Shown piece by piece: positions 25,791 to 33,947 of a stretch of DNA of 64,000 nucleotides. The stretch covers positions 1-64,000 of the forward strand of contig NZ_CAJATU010000132.1 in NCBI RefSeq assembly GCF_903944925.1. The letters are read 5' to 3'. A model generated the notes under the pieces. That model ran no database searches. It saw only the letters and a list, made by a program, of their open reading frames with translations, and was not told the DNA's origin. Source of the stretch: an uncultured Rhodopila sp. (lineage in GTDB: Bacteria > Pseudomonadota > Alphaproteobacteria > Acetobacterales > Acetobacteraceae). Within the stretch, counting starts at the first letter, position 1. Each line of letters opens with the position of its first letter. The translations under genes were made by a program, and so were the position numbers.

Positions 25791-26495
25791 TCAATGCACC
25801 CCGAGCCAGCCGAGCAGCCTTGAACGCAAGGCGGTGAAGCCGGGTTGGCCGACTTCGCGGGGACGCGGCAGGTTCACCGGCAGTTCGTGCGCGATGCGCC
25901 CGTGGTCCATCATCAGCACGCGGTCCGCCAGCAGCAGCGCCTCCTGCACATCGTGCGTCACCAGCAGCACGGCGCAGCGGTGAAGCTGCCAGAGTTCGGC
26001 CACCAGCGCCTGCGCCTTCAGCCGGGTCAGCGCGTCCAGCGCGCCGAACGGTTCGTCCAGCAGCAGCAGGTCCGGCTCGCGAACCAGCGCGCGCGCCAGA
26101 GCGGCCCGCTGCGCCTCGCCCCCCGACAGCACCTTCGGCCATACGTCCGCGCGGTGCGACAGGCCGACCTCGGCGAGGGCTGCCTCGGCGCGGCGGCGGT
26201 CACGCCCGCCGCCGTTGGGCAGGCCGAGCACGACGTTGCGCCACACCCGCTTCCACGGCATCAGGCGCGGCGCCTGGAACGCGACGGCGCGGCGTTCCGT
26301 GACGCTCACCTCACCCGCGATCTCCGGGTCCAGGCCCGCCAGTATCCGCAACAGCGTGGATTTGTCGCAGCCGGATGCGCCGATCAGCGCGACGAACTCG
26401 CCAGGTGCAACGTCGATGTCCAGGGCATCGATCACCGGACGCTCGCCGAAATGGCGGCTCAGCCCGCGGACGCAAACCGCGGGCCGCAGCGTCAT
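25791..26495 (-). CDS. SsuB-like ABC transporter ATPase with altered Walker A
   Basis: 234 residues from ATG 26495, overlapping the stop of the rhodanese-repeat gene. Signature LSGGEAQRAALARAL, Walker B LLLLDEPFGALD and switch LVTHDVQEA are normal. The Walker A reads GASGCDKST at 39-47: the invariant Gly before Lys is Asp44 (GGC to GAC). That change should hinder ATP binding, so either the transporter is compromised or this is a sequence error. It belongs to the operon with the permease at 29131 and binding protein at 28139. The related ATPase at 5941 keeps GTGKTT. Confidence 0.8.
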   Translation of the reverse strand: MTLRPAVCVRGLSRHFGERPVIDALDIDVAPGEFVALIGASGCDKSTLLRILAGLDPEIAGEVSVTERRAVAFQAPRLMPWKRVWRNVVLGLPNGGGRDRRRAEAALAEVGLSHRADVWPKVLSGGEAQRAALARALVREPDLLLLDEPFGALDALTRLKAQALVAELWQLHRCAVLLVTHDVQEALLLADRVLMMDHGRIAHELPVNLPRPREVGQPGFTALRSRLLGWLGVH

Positions 26496-28114
26496 TCCGC
26501 CGCCTCGCGCGCCGGCGCCAGCGGCGGGAATCTGCGGAACCGAGCCGTGCCGTCGCGTTCCACTTGCTCGACGAGGCCGATTTCCCAGGCAAGGTACTCG
26601 CGGAACGCAGCGTGCGGGTCGGGTTGGTGATAGGGCGAGCGCCAGACATCCTCCGCCGGGTGCAGGCGGTCCACCGGTTCGGCGCCGATCGGCAATCCGG
26701 CCGCGCGCCACGCCGCGTTGCCGCCCGCCAGAGCGAACACCTCGCGGGAGCCGGTGGGCGCCAGGTCCGCAGCGGCAAACGCCGCCAGCGCGCCGTCTTC
26801 CGACGTCAGGACGATCGCGCCGTCGCCCGGCACCTGCGCCTGCGACTGCAACCATGCGCGAATGGCGAAACGCGCCCCCTCGATATGCCCCTTGTCGTAC
26901 CCCGGGCTCGGCTGGAGATCGAGCAGCGTAGCCCCGGCCCCCGCCAGCAAGCCGGCCAGCGCTCCGGGGGCGATGGTGCGAACCTCAGGCAGCGGCGCCG
27001 CAAGCCGCGCGGGTTGAACGCCGATGACCGGATCCAGGCTGAGCGCGTTGTCCAGGATAAAGACCTCGCCCCAGTTGATCTGCGCCAGCCAGGAGGCGGT
27101 GATGGCCGCGCGCACGCCGTTGGCGTCGTCCAGCAGCACGATGCGGCCGTTCTGCGTGGCGATCCAGTCGCCGGTTTGTTGGACGAGTTGGCCGCCCGGC
27201 GCCGGGATCGCACCATCCGGGTGTCCGGCGGCGTGTTCCTCGGGCGTGCGGACGTCGATCAGATGCAGGGTGCGGTCCGCTTCGGCGCGGAACCGCTCCA
27301 AGGTCGCGTGGTCGATGACCTTCAGGCCGAAGCGCTGCCTGAGCCGCGCCGCCGCCCGGGTGGCGGCTTCCAGCGCGTCGCCCTCGGGCGGCGGCACCGT
27401 GGCTTCGCGCCCATGCTCCAAGGTCCATCCCGCCAGCAGCCAGTCCATCGTGCCGTTGGCGAGCGAGACGACGCGATTGGGCACTCCGGCGTTGATCAGC
27501 GCCTGCGCGCCGATGATGCTGCGGGTGCGTCCGGCGCAGTTGACCACCACCAGCGTGTCGGGGTCGGGGACCGCCTGGTGGAACCGGTGCACGAGTTCCG
27601 CCCCCGGCAGGTCCAGCGCGCCGGGGAGGGAAAAATTGCGGAATTCGGGCACCGGCCGGCTGTCCAGCACGACCAGGTTCTCGCCCGCGTCCGGTCTGGC
27701 CTTCAGCTCCTGAACCGTCACATGCGGCGTGCCATCCTGGTGTTCGACGACCTCGCCGAACGCCTTGCTGAGCACGTTGGTGCCGGTGAACAGCTCGTAC
27801 CCGGCGTCCTTCCAGGCCCGGGTACCGCCGGCGAGGATGCGGGTATTGTGATAGCCCAGCTCCGCCAGGCGGATCGCGGCGCGGCGTGCCAGCGCCTCGG
27901 ACCCCTCATCATAGATGACGATTTCGGTGCTCAGGCGCGGGATCAACGTGGCCACCCGCACTTCCAGCCGGCTGAGCGGCAGGCTGACCGAGCGCAGGAT
28001 GTGCCCGTCACGCGAATGGACGCCGGTCTCGCGGACGTCGATGACAGCGTATTCCGCGTCGGTGGCCAGCAGGGCGCGCAGCGACGGGGCGGTGATGGCA
28101 ATCGGGCTGGTCAT
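26492..28114 (-). CDS. Four-domain rhodanese-repeat protein 1
   Basis: 540 residues made of four rhodanese-like domains: about 5-110, 130-235, 265-365 and 380-480, plus a C-terminal tail rich in aromatic and Pro residues. Only domain 2 keeps the catalytic Cys (Cys193 in NCAGRTRS). In the others the loop reads YDEGSEA, LDDANGV or SEDGALA. Rhodaneses move sulfane sulfur between thiols. One active and three degenerate domains suggest a scaffold or multi-step carrier. No signal peptide is seen, so it should be cytoplasmic. It sits inside an importer operon with a second copy at 29996-31603. Confidence 0.85.
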   Translation of the reverse strand: MTSPIAITAPSLRALLATDAEYAVIDVRETGVHSRDGHILRSVSLPLSRLEVRVATLIPRLSTEIVIYDEGSEALARRAAIRLAELGYHNTRILAGGTRAWKDAGYELFTGTNVLSKAFGEVVEHQDGTPHVTVQELKARPDAGENLVVLDSRPVPEFRNFSLPGALDLPGAELVHRFHQAVPDPDTLVVVNCAGRTRSIIGAQALINAGVPNRVVSLANGTMDWLLAGWTLEHGREATVPPPEGDALEAATRAAARLRQRFGLKVIDHATLERFRAEADRTLHLIDVRTPEEHAAGHPDGAIPAPGGQLVQQTGDWIATQNGRIVLLDDANGVRAAITASWLAQINWGEVFILDNALSLDPVIGVQPARLAAPLPEVRTIAPGALAGLLAGAGATLLDLQPSPGYDKGHIEGARFAIRAWLQSQAQVPGDGAIVLTSEDGALAAFAAADLAPTGSREVFALAGGNAAWRAAGLPIGAEPVDRLHPAEDVWRSPYHQPDPHAAFREYLAWEIGLVEQVERDGTARFRRFPPLAPAREAAE

Positions 28115-28138
28115 GGCGGGATCTCCTTTCGCGTTGCG

Positions 28139-29128
28139 TTACTGGCCGGCGGCGATGTCCGCATTCAGCCTGGTGTCGTATTGCAGCGAGACATCGACGC
28201 GGCGCGGAATCCCGGCAGCCTCGAACAGCGCGTCGGCGATGCGCTGTTCGGTGGCGAGGAACGCGGCATCGACCTGCACCGGATCGTTGATGTCCGCCCG
28301 GGCCAGATAGGCGGCGGTCTCGGGTTTCAAGTGGTTGGTCTGGATCAGGACCTTCTCCACCTCGGCTTCATGCGAGGCCTTCCAGTCATTCCAGCGGCGG
28401 ACGCGGTGGAAGAAATCGCGGATGGTCGCCTCCCGCGCCGCGTCCTTCAGGTCCGCCGTGCGCACGACGGTGGCGAGGCCGGCAGGAAAATCGACGTCGG
28501 TGTTGGTCAGCAGCACCCGCGCCTTGCCGCTGTCCACCAGGCTCTGCACCAGAGCGGGGCCATTGGTCAGCGCGTCCACCTGGCCGGACCGGAACGCGAT
28601 GAGCCCCTCGGCCGGGTTGAGTTCCACGAAGGTCACGTCCTGCGGCGTCAGCCCGCCCTTCTTCACGCTCAGCAGCGCCTGGGTGTTCATGTTGCCGCCC
28701 TTCTTGAAGGTGATCGAATGCCCCTTCAGATCGGACGGCGTGTGAATCGGCCCGTCCGCGCGGACCAGGGTGACCATGCTTTTGTAATGCACGGAATCCC
28801 GCGGCACATACGCGGCGATGATGGTGACCGGCACCTGTCCGTCCGCCCGGGATTTCTGGCTGCCGCCCTGCTGCAGGGTGACCGACACGGTGCCCTCCGC
28901 AAGCGCCAGGTCGGTGGTGTTGGCCAGCAGCGACGCGGTCTCGTCGGTCGCGGTGCCGAGCAGCGACCACTCGACGCGATACGGCGCGTCATTCAGCACG
29001 CCGGACAGGGCGAAGGTCTCGATATAGTCCTTCATCTGCGTGGACACGCGCAGCACCGGCGGTTCAGCGGCATGAGCGGCGCCGATCGGCAGCGCGACGG
29101 AGAGCAGCAGGAGGGCCAGGATGCGCAT
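28139..29128 (-). CDS. SsuA-like ABC substrate-binding protein
   Basis: 329 residues from ATG 29128 with signal MRILALLLLSVALPIGAAHA cleaved before AEPP. The mature part shows LRVSTQMKDYIETFALSGVL, TTDLALAEGTVSV, DLKGHSITFKKGGNMN and FRSGQVDALTNGPA, matching nitrate/sulfonate/taurine binding proteins and the binding protein at 6668 in layout. It is two bases from the permease gene. Ligand unknown; sulfur-containing anions are the likely class given the rhodanese-repeat and flavin monooxygenase partners. Confidence 0.8.
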   Translation of the reverse strand: MRILALLLLSVALPIGAAHAAEPPVLRVSTQMKDYIETFALSGVLNDAPYRVEWSLLGTATDETASLLANTTDLALAEGTVSVTLQQGGSQKSRADGQVPVTIIAAYVPRDSVHYKSMVTLVRADGPIHTPSDLKGHSITFKKGGNMNTQALLSVKKGGLTPQDVTFVELNPAEGLIAFRSGQVDALTNGPALVQSLVDSGKARVLLTNTDVDFPAGLATVVRTADLKDAAREATIRDFFHRVRRWNDWKASHEAEVEKVLIQTNHLKPETAAYLARADINDPVQVDAAFLATEQRIADALFEAAGIPRRVDVSLQYDTRLNADIAAGQ

Positions 29129-29130
29129 GG

Positions 29131-29985
29131 CTACAGTCCTCCAAAGCCGCGCCGCCACGGCAGCAGCACGGTTTCCAGCGTCAGCACCACGCCGTAGCCC
29201 GCCAGGCCGAGCACCGCGTAGATCGCGACGACGAGCATGATGATGTCCATGCGGAACGCCATCTGGGCGTCGCTCATGAGATGGCCGAGACCCGCCTTGG
29301 CGTTGATCGTCTCGGCGAAGATCAGCGCCAGCCAGGCCGAGGTCAGCGCGATCCGCAGCCCGCTGAGGAATCCCGACGCGCTGGCCGGTAGCAGGATGTC
29401 GAAGACGATCGACAGGCGCGACAGCCGCAGGCAGCGGGCCACGTCCATCAGCTCGGCGTCCACGTCGCGGATGGCGCTGAAGATATTGATATAGGCGGGC
29501 AAGGCCGCGGTGACGGCGATCAGGGCGATTTTCGGCGCCTCGCCAATACCGGTCCAGACGATGAACAGCGGCAGCAGCGCGAACACCGGGATGGCCTTCA
29601 GCACCTGCACGGTGGAATCGAGCACCTCGCCTGCCCCGCGTTGCAGCCCGGCGGCCAGGGCGACGACCGTGCCCGCGGCGACGCCGATGGCCAGCCCCTG
29701 CGCCACCCGCAGCAGCGACACCCACAAATTGGCGAGCAGTTCCCCCGAGCCGATGAGTTCCCGCGCCGCCAGGGCGACGTCATACGGGCCCGGCAGCAAC
29801 TCGGGATCGACCCCGGACAGCGCGGTCGCGACTTCCCACAGCGCCAGCAGCAACGCCGGCCCGGCAAGACGCCGGAGCACGCCGCCGCCGGGCAGCGTCC
29901 CGGCTCGGGGTGGCAGCACGCTCGTCAGACGCGGCCACGCCGAAGGGGCGAAGGACCGACCTCCGGTGCGAGTATTGCCGGACAC
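29131..29985 (-). CDS. SsuC-like ABC transporter permease
   Basis: About 284 residues from GTG 29985 (other GTG starts downstream are possible; no clear ribosome site). Around six hydrophobic segments and an EAA-type loop ELMDVARCLRLSRLSIVFDI mark an inner-membrane permease of the SsuC/TauC class. Its partners are the binding protein (two bases downstream) and the Walker-A-altered ATPase at 25791. It starts 10 bases after the second rhodanese-repeat gene. Confidence 0.8.
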   Translation of the reverse strand: MSGNTRTGGRSFAPSAWPRLTSVLPPRAGTLPGGGVLRRLAGPALLLALWEVATALSGVDPELLPGPYDVALAARELIGSGELLANLWVSLLRVAQGLAIGVAAGTVVALAAGLQRGAGEVLDSTVQVLKAIPVFALLPLFIVWTGIGEAPKIALIAVTAALPAYINIFSAIRDVDAELMDVARCLRLSRLSIVFDILLPASASGFLSGLRIALTSAWLALIFAETINAKAGLGHLMSDAQMAFRMDIIMLVVAIYAVLGLAGYGVVLTLETVLLPWRRGFGGL

Positions 29986-29995
29986 CGCTGATGGC

Positions 29996-31603
29996 TCAGG
30001 CTGGAAAAGCGGGAAAGCGGACCAGTCCGTCGCGCTCCAGTTCCGCGCCGATGCTGTGGCCCCAGGCAACATACGCGTCCAGATAGGCGCGCCGTTCCGG
30101 CAGGCTGAGCGGCTTCGGCAGCGCCTCGGAGGGGTGCAGCGCCGGCTGGCCGGTGCCGGTCTGGAAACCGAGGCCGACGGCGATCCAGGCGGCGGTCCCG
30201 CCTTGCAGCACCAGCACCGGCCGCGTGGCCGGACCGAGCGGATCGGATGCCGCGAATGCCGCCAGCACCCCATCCCCGGATGTCAGCACGATCGGCCCCT
30301 CGCCCGGCACCGAAGCCAGCCGCGCCGCCAAGGTGGAGCGGCGTGCGACGAACGAACCCGGGATGAAGCGGCGCACGCGGAAATACGGTTCCGCCGGATC
30401 GAGATCGAGCACCGTCGCCTTGCCGCCCGCGAGCAGACGCGACAGCTCCAGCGGGGCAATGACAGCGCGTGGCTCCGGCAAAGGCGGCAGGCGCGGCGCG
30501 ACCGGGCCGATTGCGCTGAGTTCGCCCGGTTCGGCCGGGTAGACATGAACATCGTGCAGCCCGAGTTGCAGCAGCCACGAGGCGGTAATCGTCGACCGCA
30601 CCAGATCCGGCGTGTCGATCAGAACGATGCGGCCCTGCCGGGTGCCGATGAAGCGGTCGGTGTTCTGCACCAACTGTCCGCCCGGCACGTGCCGGCTGCC
30701 GGGCAGATGGCCGGCGTCAAACTCCTGTCCCGTGCGGATGTCGAACAGGTAAAGCGTGCGCCGGGTAGCGTCCGCCCGGAACGCCTCCAACGCGTCGGCG
30801 GAGAGCGGGGCGATGCCGAAGCGGCGCGCCAGTCGCTGCTGCGCCTGCCGGGCCCGCGCCAGTCCCTCGGGCGAGGGCGCCGCCGCCTCCCGCGTCGCGC
30901 CGCGCGCCGGGGTCAGTTCGGCGAGCAGCCAGGCCGCCGTGCCGTTTTCCAGCGACACCACCGGATTGGGCACGCCGGCGTTGATCAGCGCCTGCGCACC
31001 GATGATCGCCCGGGTGCGGCCGGCGCAATTGACCACGATCGGGGTGGCGGGGTCGGGTGCGGCGTCGAATACGCGGAACAGCAGCTCGGCGCCGGGCGCG
31101 GCGATGCCCTCCGGCAGGGCGATATGGTTGAATTCCTCCAGCGGGCGGGTGTCGAGCACCACCAGGTCCTCGCCCGCGGCGAAACGGTCCCGCAGTTGGG
31201 AGGCCGTGATGCGCGGGGTGTGGTCGCGGCGTTCCACCACCTCGCCCAGCGCCTTGCTGAGCGCGTGCTGGCCCGTGATCAGGATGAAACCGGCAGCCTG
31301 CCAGCCCGCCACCCCGCCTTCCAGCACCGCCACGCCGGTGTAGCCGAGGGCCGTCAGCCGGGTTGCCGCCAGCACTGCCAGGCTGCCGCCGCCATCGTCG
31401 GTCACCACCAGCCTGACCCCGAGGCGGGGCAGCAGGGCATAGGCCTTCAGTTCCAGTTCGCTCAGCGGCAGTTCGACGGCGATCGAGATGTGGCCGTTGA
31501 CGACGTACGCGTCACCCTCCCGCACATCGATCACGGCGAGTTCCTCGCCGCCGAGGGCGGCGGCGCGCAGATCATACGCGGTGATGGTGGCAATCAGGGT
31601 CAT
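29996..31603 (-). CDS. Four-domain rhodanese-repeat protein 2
   Basis: 535 residues and a paralogue of the protein at 26492-28114, with the same four-domain plan. The single catalytic Cys is again in domain 2 at residue 193 (NCAGRTRA). The other loops read TDDGGGS, IDTPDLV and TSGDGVL. C-terminal region resembles its twin (HPSEALPKPLSLPERRAYLD versus HPAEDVWRSPYHQPDPHA). Two such genes in one importer operon suggest a pair acting on the imported sulfur compound or its product. Family role: persulfide sulfur transfer. Specific function unknown. Confidence 0.85.
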   Translation of the reverse strand: MTLIATITAYDLRAAALGGEELAVIDVREGDAYVVNGHISIAVELPLSELELKAYALLPRLGVRLVVTDDGGGSLAVLAATRLTALGYTGVAVLEGGVAGWQAAGFILITGQHALSKALGEVVERRDHTPRITASQLRDRFAAGEDLVVLDTRPLEEFNHIALPEGIAAPGAELLFRVFDAAPDPATPIVVNCAGRTRAIIGAQALINAGVPNPVVSLENGTAAWLLAELTPARGATREAAAPSPEGLARARQAQQRLARRFGIAPLSADALEAFRADATRRTLYLFDIRTGQEFDAGHLPGSRHVPGGQLVQNTDRFIGTRQGRIVLIDTPDLVRSTITASWLLQLGLHDVHVYPAEPGELSAIGPVAPRLPPLPEPRAVIAPLELSRLLAGGKATVLDLDPAEPYFRVRRFIPGSFVARRSTLAARLASVPGEGPIVLTSGDGVLAAFAASDPLGPATRPVLVLQGGTAAWIAVGLGFQTGTGQPALHPSEALPKPLSLPERRAYLDAYVAWGHSIGAELERDGLVRFPAFPA

Positions 31604-31615
31604 GCGCCGTCTCCG

Positions 31616-32971
31616 TCAGTTCGCCGCTGCGAGCAGGCCGTCCGCGCCCCCCGCCCGGATATGGTTGGCGGGACGTTCCAGCCCGAGATGGTCGCGCAAG
31701 GTCGTGCCGGAGTAGGCAGTGCGGAACAGGCCGCGCCGGCGCAGCACCGGCACGACGTGATCGACGAACAGCGCCAGGCCGGACGGATACGCATCGAAGT
31801 TCAGGTTGAACCCGTCGGCGGCATGATTTTCGAACCAGTGCTGGATCTCGTCGGCGATCTGTTCCGGGCCCCCGACAATCAGGCGGTGCCCGCCCAGCGG
31901 GTTGCGGCCGAGCACCTGGCGGACCGTCAGGTTTTCGCGGCGCGATTCGCGCACCAGGTTTTCCAGGAAGCCGCGGTTGGTGGCAGCCGTGCCGACATTG
32001 CCCAGAATGTCGTCGGGGAAAGGCTTGTCCAGATCCAGCTTTGCCGCCGGATAGCCGTAGCGCGCGGCGAGCTTGGCGAGCTCGTCGGCCGTGTCGAGCA
32101 AGGCATCGAATTCGGCCTTGCGGGCGAGCGCCTCGGCCTCGGTGGGGGCGACCACCGGGTACAGGCCGGGCAGGATCAGCGGGCCGCCGTCGCGGCGTCC
32201 GGCCCCGCGGGCGCGGGATTTGAGGTCTTCGTAGAAGACCCGCGCCTCCTCATAGGTGCGCTGAACGGTGAAGATGCCATCGGCGAAGCGGGCGCCGATG
32301 GCGCGGCTGTCGCCGGAATCGCCGGCGTGAATCAGGACCGGACGGCCCTGCGGCGGGCGCGGCAGGTTCAGCGCACCGCGAACGGAAAAGAATTCGCCGC
32401 GATGCTCAATCGGCCGCACCCGGGCAAAGTCGACGTATTGGCCGGTTTGCGTGTCGGCGACCACGGCTTCGTCGTCCCAACTGTCCCACAGCTTCACCAC
32501 GACATCGACGAATTCATTGGCCCGCCGATACCGATCCGCGTGCCCGGGCAAGCGCTCATAGCCGAAGTTCTGCGCAATCGAGTCCTGTTGCGAGGTGACG
32601 AAATTCCACGCCATCCGGCCGTGGCTCACATGGTCCAAGGTGGCGACCTTGCGGGCGACATGGTACGGCTGGTCCACGGTGGTGGAGGACGTGGCGACCA
32701 GGCCAATATGCGTCGTCGCCTGCGAGATGGCGGCGATCAGGATCGCCGGGTCGAGCGAGTGCCAGGGCCGATAGGCGGCGCTTTCGTCCAGCGCCTGATG
32801 GTCCGCGAAAAAGATCGCATCGAAGGTGCCGCGCTCGGCGGTTTGCGCGATCTCGATGAAATGGCCGATGTCGGAGACGGACTTCGAGACCGACGGATGC
32901 CGCCAGGCGGCGTTGTGTCGCCCGGTGGCGAGCACGTTGACGTTGAGGTGAAGCTGGCGCTGGACGGTCAT
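31616..32971 (-). CDS. Flavin-dependent monooxygenase, NtaA/SnaA/DszA family (1)
   Basis: About 451 residues from ATG 32971 (AAGAGAGA upstream; ATG 32977 also possible). Bacterial luciferase-fold two-component monooxygenase: HLNVNVLATGRHNAAWRHP, AQTAERGTFDAIFFAD, SSTTVDQPYHVARKVATLDHVS, WNFVTS, FVDVVVKLWDSW, FSVRGALNLPRPPQGRPVL and the ending DHVVPVLRRRGLFR. Characterised members use FMNH2 from a separate reductase to cleave C-N or C-S bonds (nitrilotriacetate, dibenzothiophene sulfone). It leads the operon with two rhodanese-repeat proteins and an importer, so C-S cleavage of an imported compound is a fair guess. Confidence 0.85.
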   Translation of the reverse strand: MTVQRQLHLNVNVLATGRHNAAWRHPSVSKSVSDIGHFIEIAQTAERGTFDAIFFADHQALDESAAYRPWHSLDPAILIAAISQATTHIGLVATSSTTVDQPYHVARKVATLDHVSHGRMAWNFVTSQQDSIAQNFGYERLPGHADRYRRANEFVDVVVKLWDSWDDEAVVADTQTGQYVDFARVRPIEHRGEFFSVRGALNLPRPPQGRPVLIHAGDSGDSRAIGARFADGIFTVQRTYEEARVFYEDLKSRARGAGRRDGGPLILPGLYPVVAPTEAEALARKAEFDALLDTADELAKLAARYGYPAAKLDLDKPFPDDILGNVGTAATNRGFLENLVRESRRENLTVRQVLGRNPLGGHRLIVGGPEQIADEIQHWFENHAADGFNLNFDAYPSGLALFVDHVVPVLRRRGLFRTAYSGTTLRDHLGLERPANHIRAGGADGLLAAAN

Positions 32972-33057
32972 CGGCATCTCTCTTGGGTGGGTGTGTCGGC
33001 CCGGGCGGCCGAGCTGTCTCGACCCGGGAAGGAAAGTCACGCGGGCGGGAAGTTATG

Positions 33058-33330
33058 TCAATAAGTAATACTCTTCCGGGACGTGATAATAATCCCGCCC
33101 GGCGCCGGACGAGGCCACGGCGCAGCCCCCGGCATCTCGATCAGCCCCAGCGCACCGCGATAGCCGGCATAGCTGCGCGACAGAACAACTTCGTAGGACG
33201 CCGGAAAGCTCACCTCCACAATGAAGCCGCGCAGTTCCTTCGCCAGATCGCGGTCCCGGGTGCTGCCGAGGATCAGCGGCGGCTTGCGGCCGAAATCGGC
33301 GGTCCGCGAACAGTTCGGGGCGTTCGGCCA
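33058..33330 (-). pseudogene. Nitrogenase component 1-like subunit, C-terminal fragment
   Basis: The minus strand reads TADFGRKPPLILGSTRDRDL, then VEVSFPASYEVVLSRSYAGY and RGALGLIE before TGA 33058. GSxxxRDLAKEL, SFPxxYxVVL and SYAGYRGAL are features of the last domain of nitrogenase-family NifK/AnfK/VnfK-like or related reductase subunits (the methylthio-alkane reductase group also belongs here). Everything upstream is missing, replaced by a fragment in the opposite direction. The sequence after GLIE is also abnormal. A debris fragment, with subfamily unresolved. Confidence 0.5.
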
Positions 33331-33539
33331 GTTGGCGCAGGGCGTCGGCCACGATCGCCCTCGGCATCGTCAGCCTGTGGGCGCAGGGGGCGACGCTCGG
33401 GCACGTGCTGGCCACCCCTGCCGCCACGCCGGCCAATCCGGGCCTGTCGCGAGCGCTGATCGGCCTGCACGGGTTTGGCACGAACCTGGTGCTGATCCTG
33501 ACGGCCGTTCATCTCGTCGCGGCGCTGGCGCATCATTAA
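33312..33539 (+). pseudogene. Cytochrome b561-type protein, C-terminal fragment
   Basis: The plus strand reads SATIALGIVSLWAQGATLGHV and then LSRALIGLHGFGTNLVLILTA, ending VHLVAALAHH at TAA 33537. This resembles the last helices of small cytochrome b561 proteins, with haem-ligand His in LHGFG and HLVAALAHH. No start or first helices exist. It meets the nitrogenase-like fragment head to tail at about 33330, so both are recombination debris. Confidence 0.4.
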
Positions 33540-33947
33540 CATTGGCGCAACGGCCTGCTCTACCGGGTGCACCCGCCGCGCCGCCACCAAAGGTGACCCG
33601 CACCCGTGGCGGAACCATGGCGGGCAATGTCCGGCCTTGTCGCGCGACAGGCGGATGCGACCCGATTGACAATGGGAGTTATACTAACTTATCGCGTATA
33701 TATATAGATGCGACCGCGCTGTGCGGTTGCGGGTCGGGCCGTCCTGTTCTGGAGCGAGAGAACCGCAGCAAGAATCGTCGAGATCTGTTGCTGGCCGGGG
33801 TCGCCTGAGCGATCCGACAAACGTCGTGCATGCCCGATTGGTGCTCTCTTGCAACAACCCGGTGCGTTTGCACCCGTGAAGGAAACGGCGCCTCGGATCA
33901 TCAACCAAACCAGGAACATTTGCAGTCTTTGACAAGGAGGCATGGTT
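33540..33947 (+). promoter_or_regulatory. Control region ahead of the acyl-CoA-dehydrogenase-like gene
   Basis: A 400-base gap with a plausible promoter TTGACA (33666-33671), 17-base spacer, TTATCG (33689-33694). AT-rich TTATACTAACTTATCGCG lies around it and again contains a TATAC half-site. A 74-codon frame from ATG 33708 to TGA 33932 ends nine bases before the next start and contains five Cys codons. It shows no family resemblance and may be a coupled leader or chance. Confidence 0.35.

Noticed and set aside
33708-33932. A 74-codon Cys-containing frame as a firm gene
   Set aside because: No clear ribosome site and no family resemblance; mentioned only as a possible leader.
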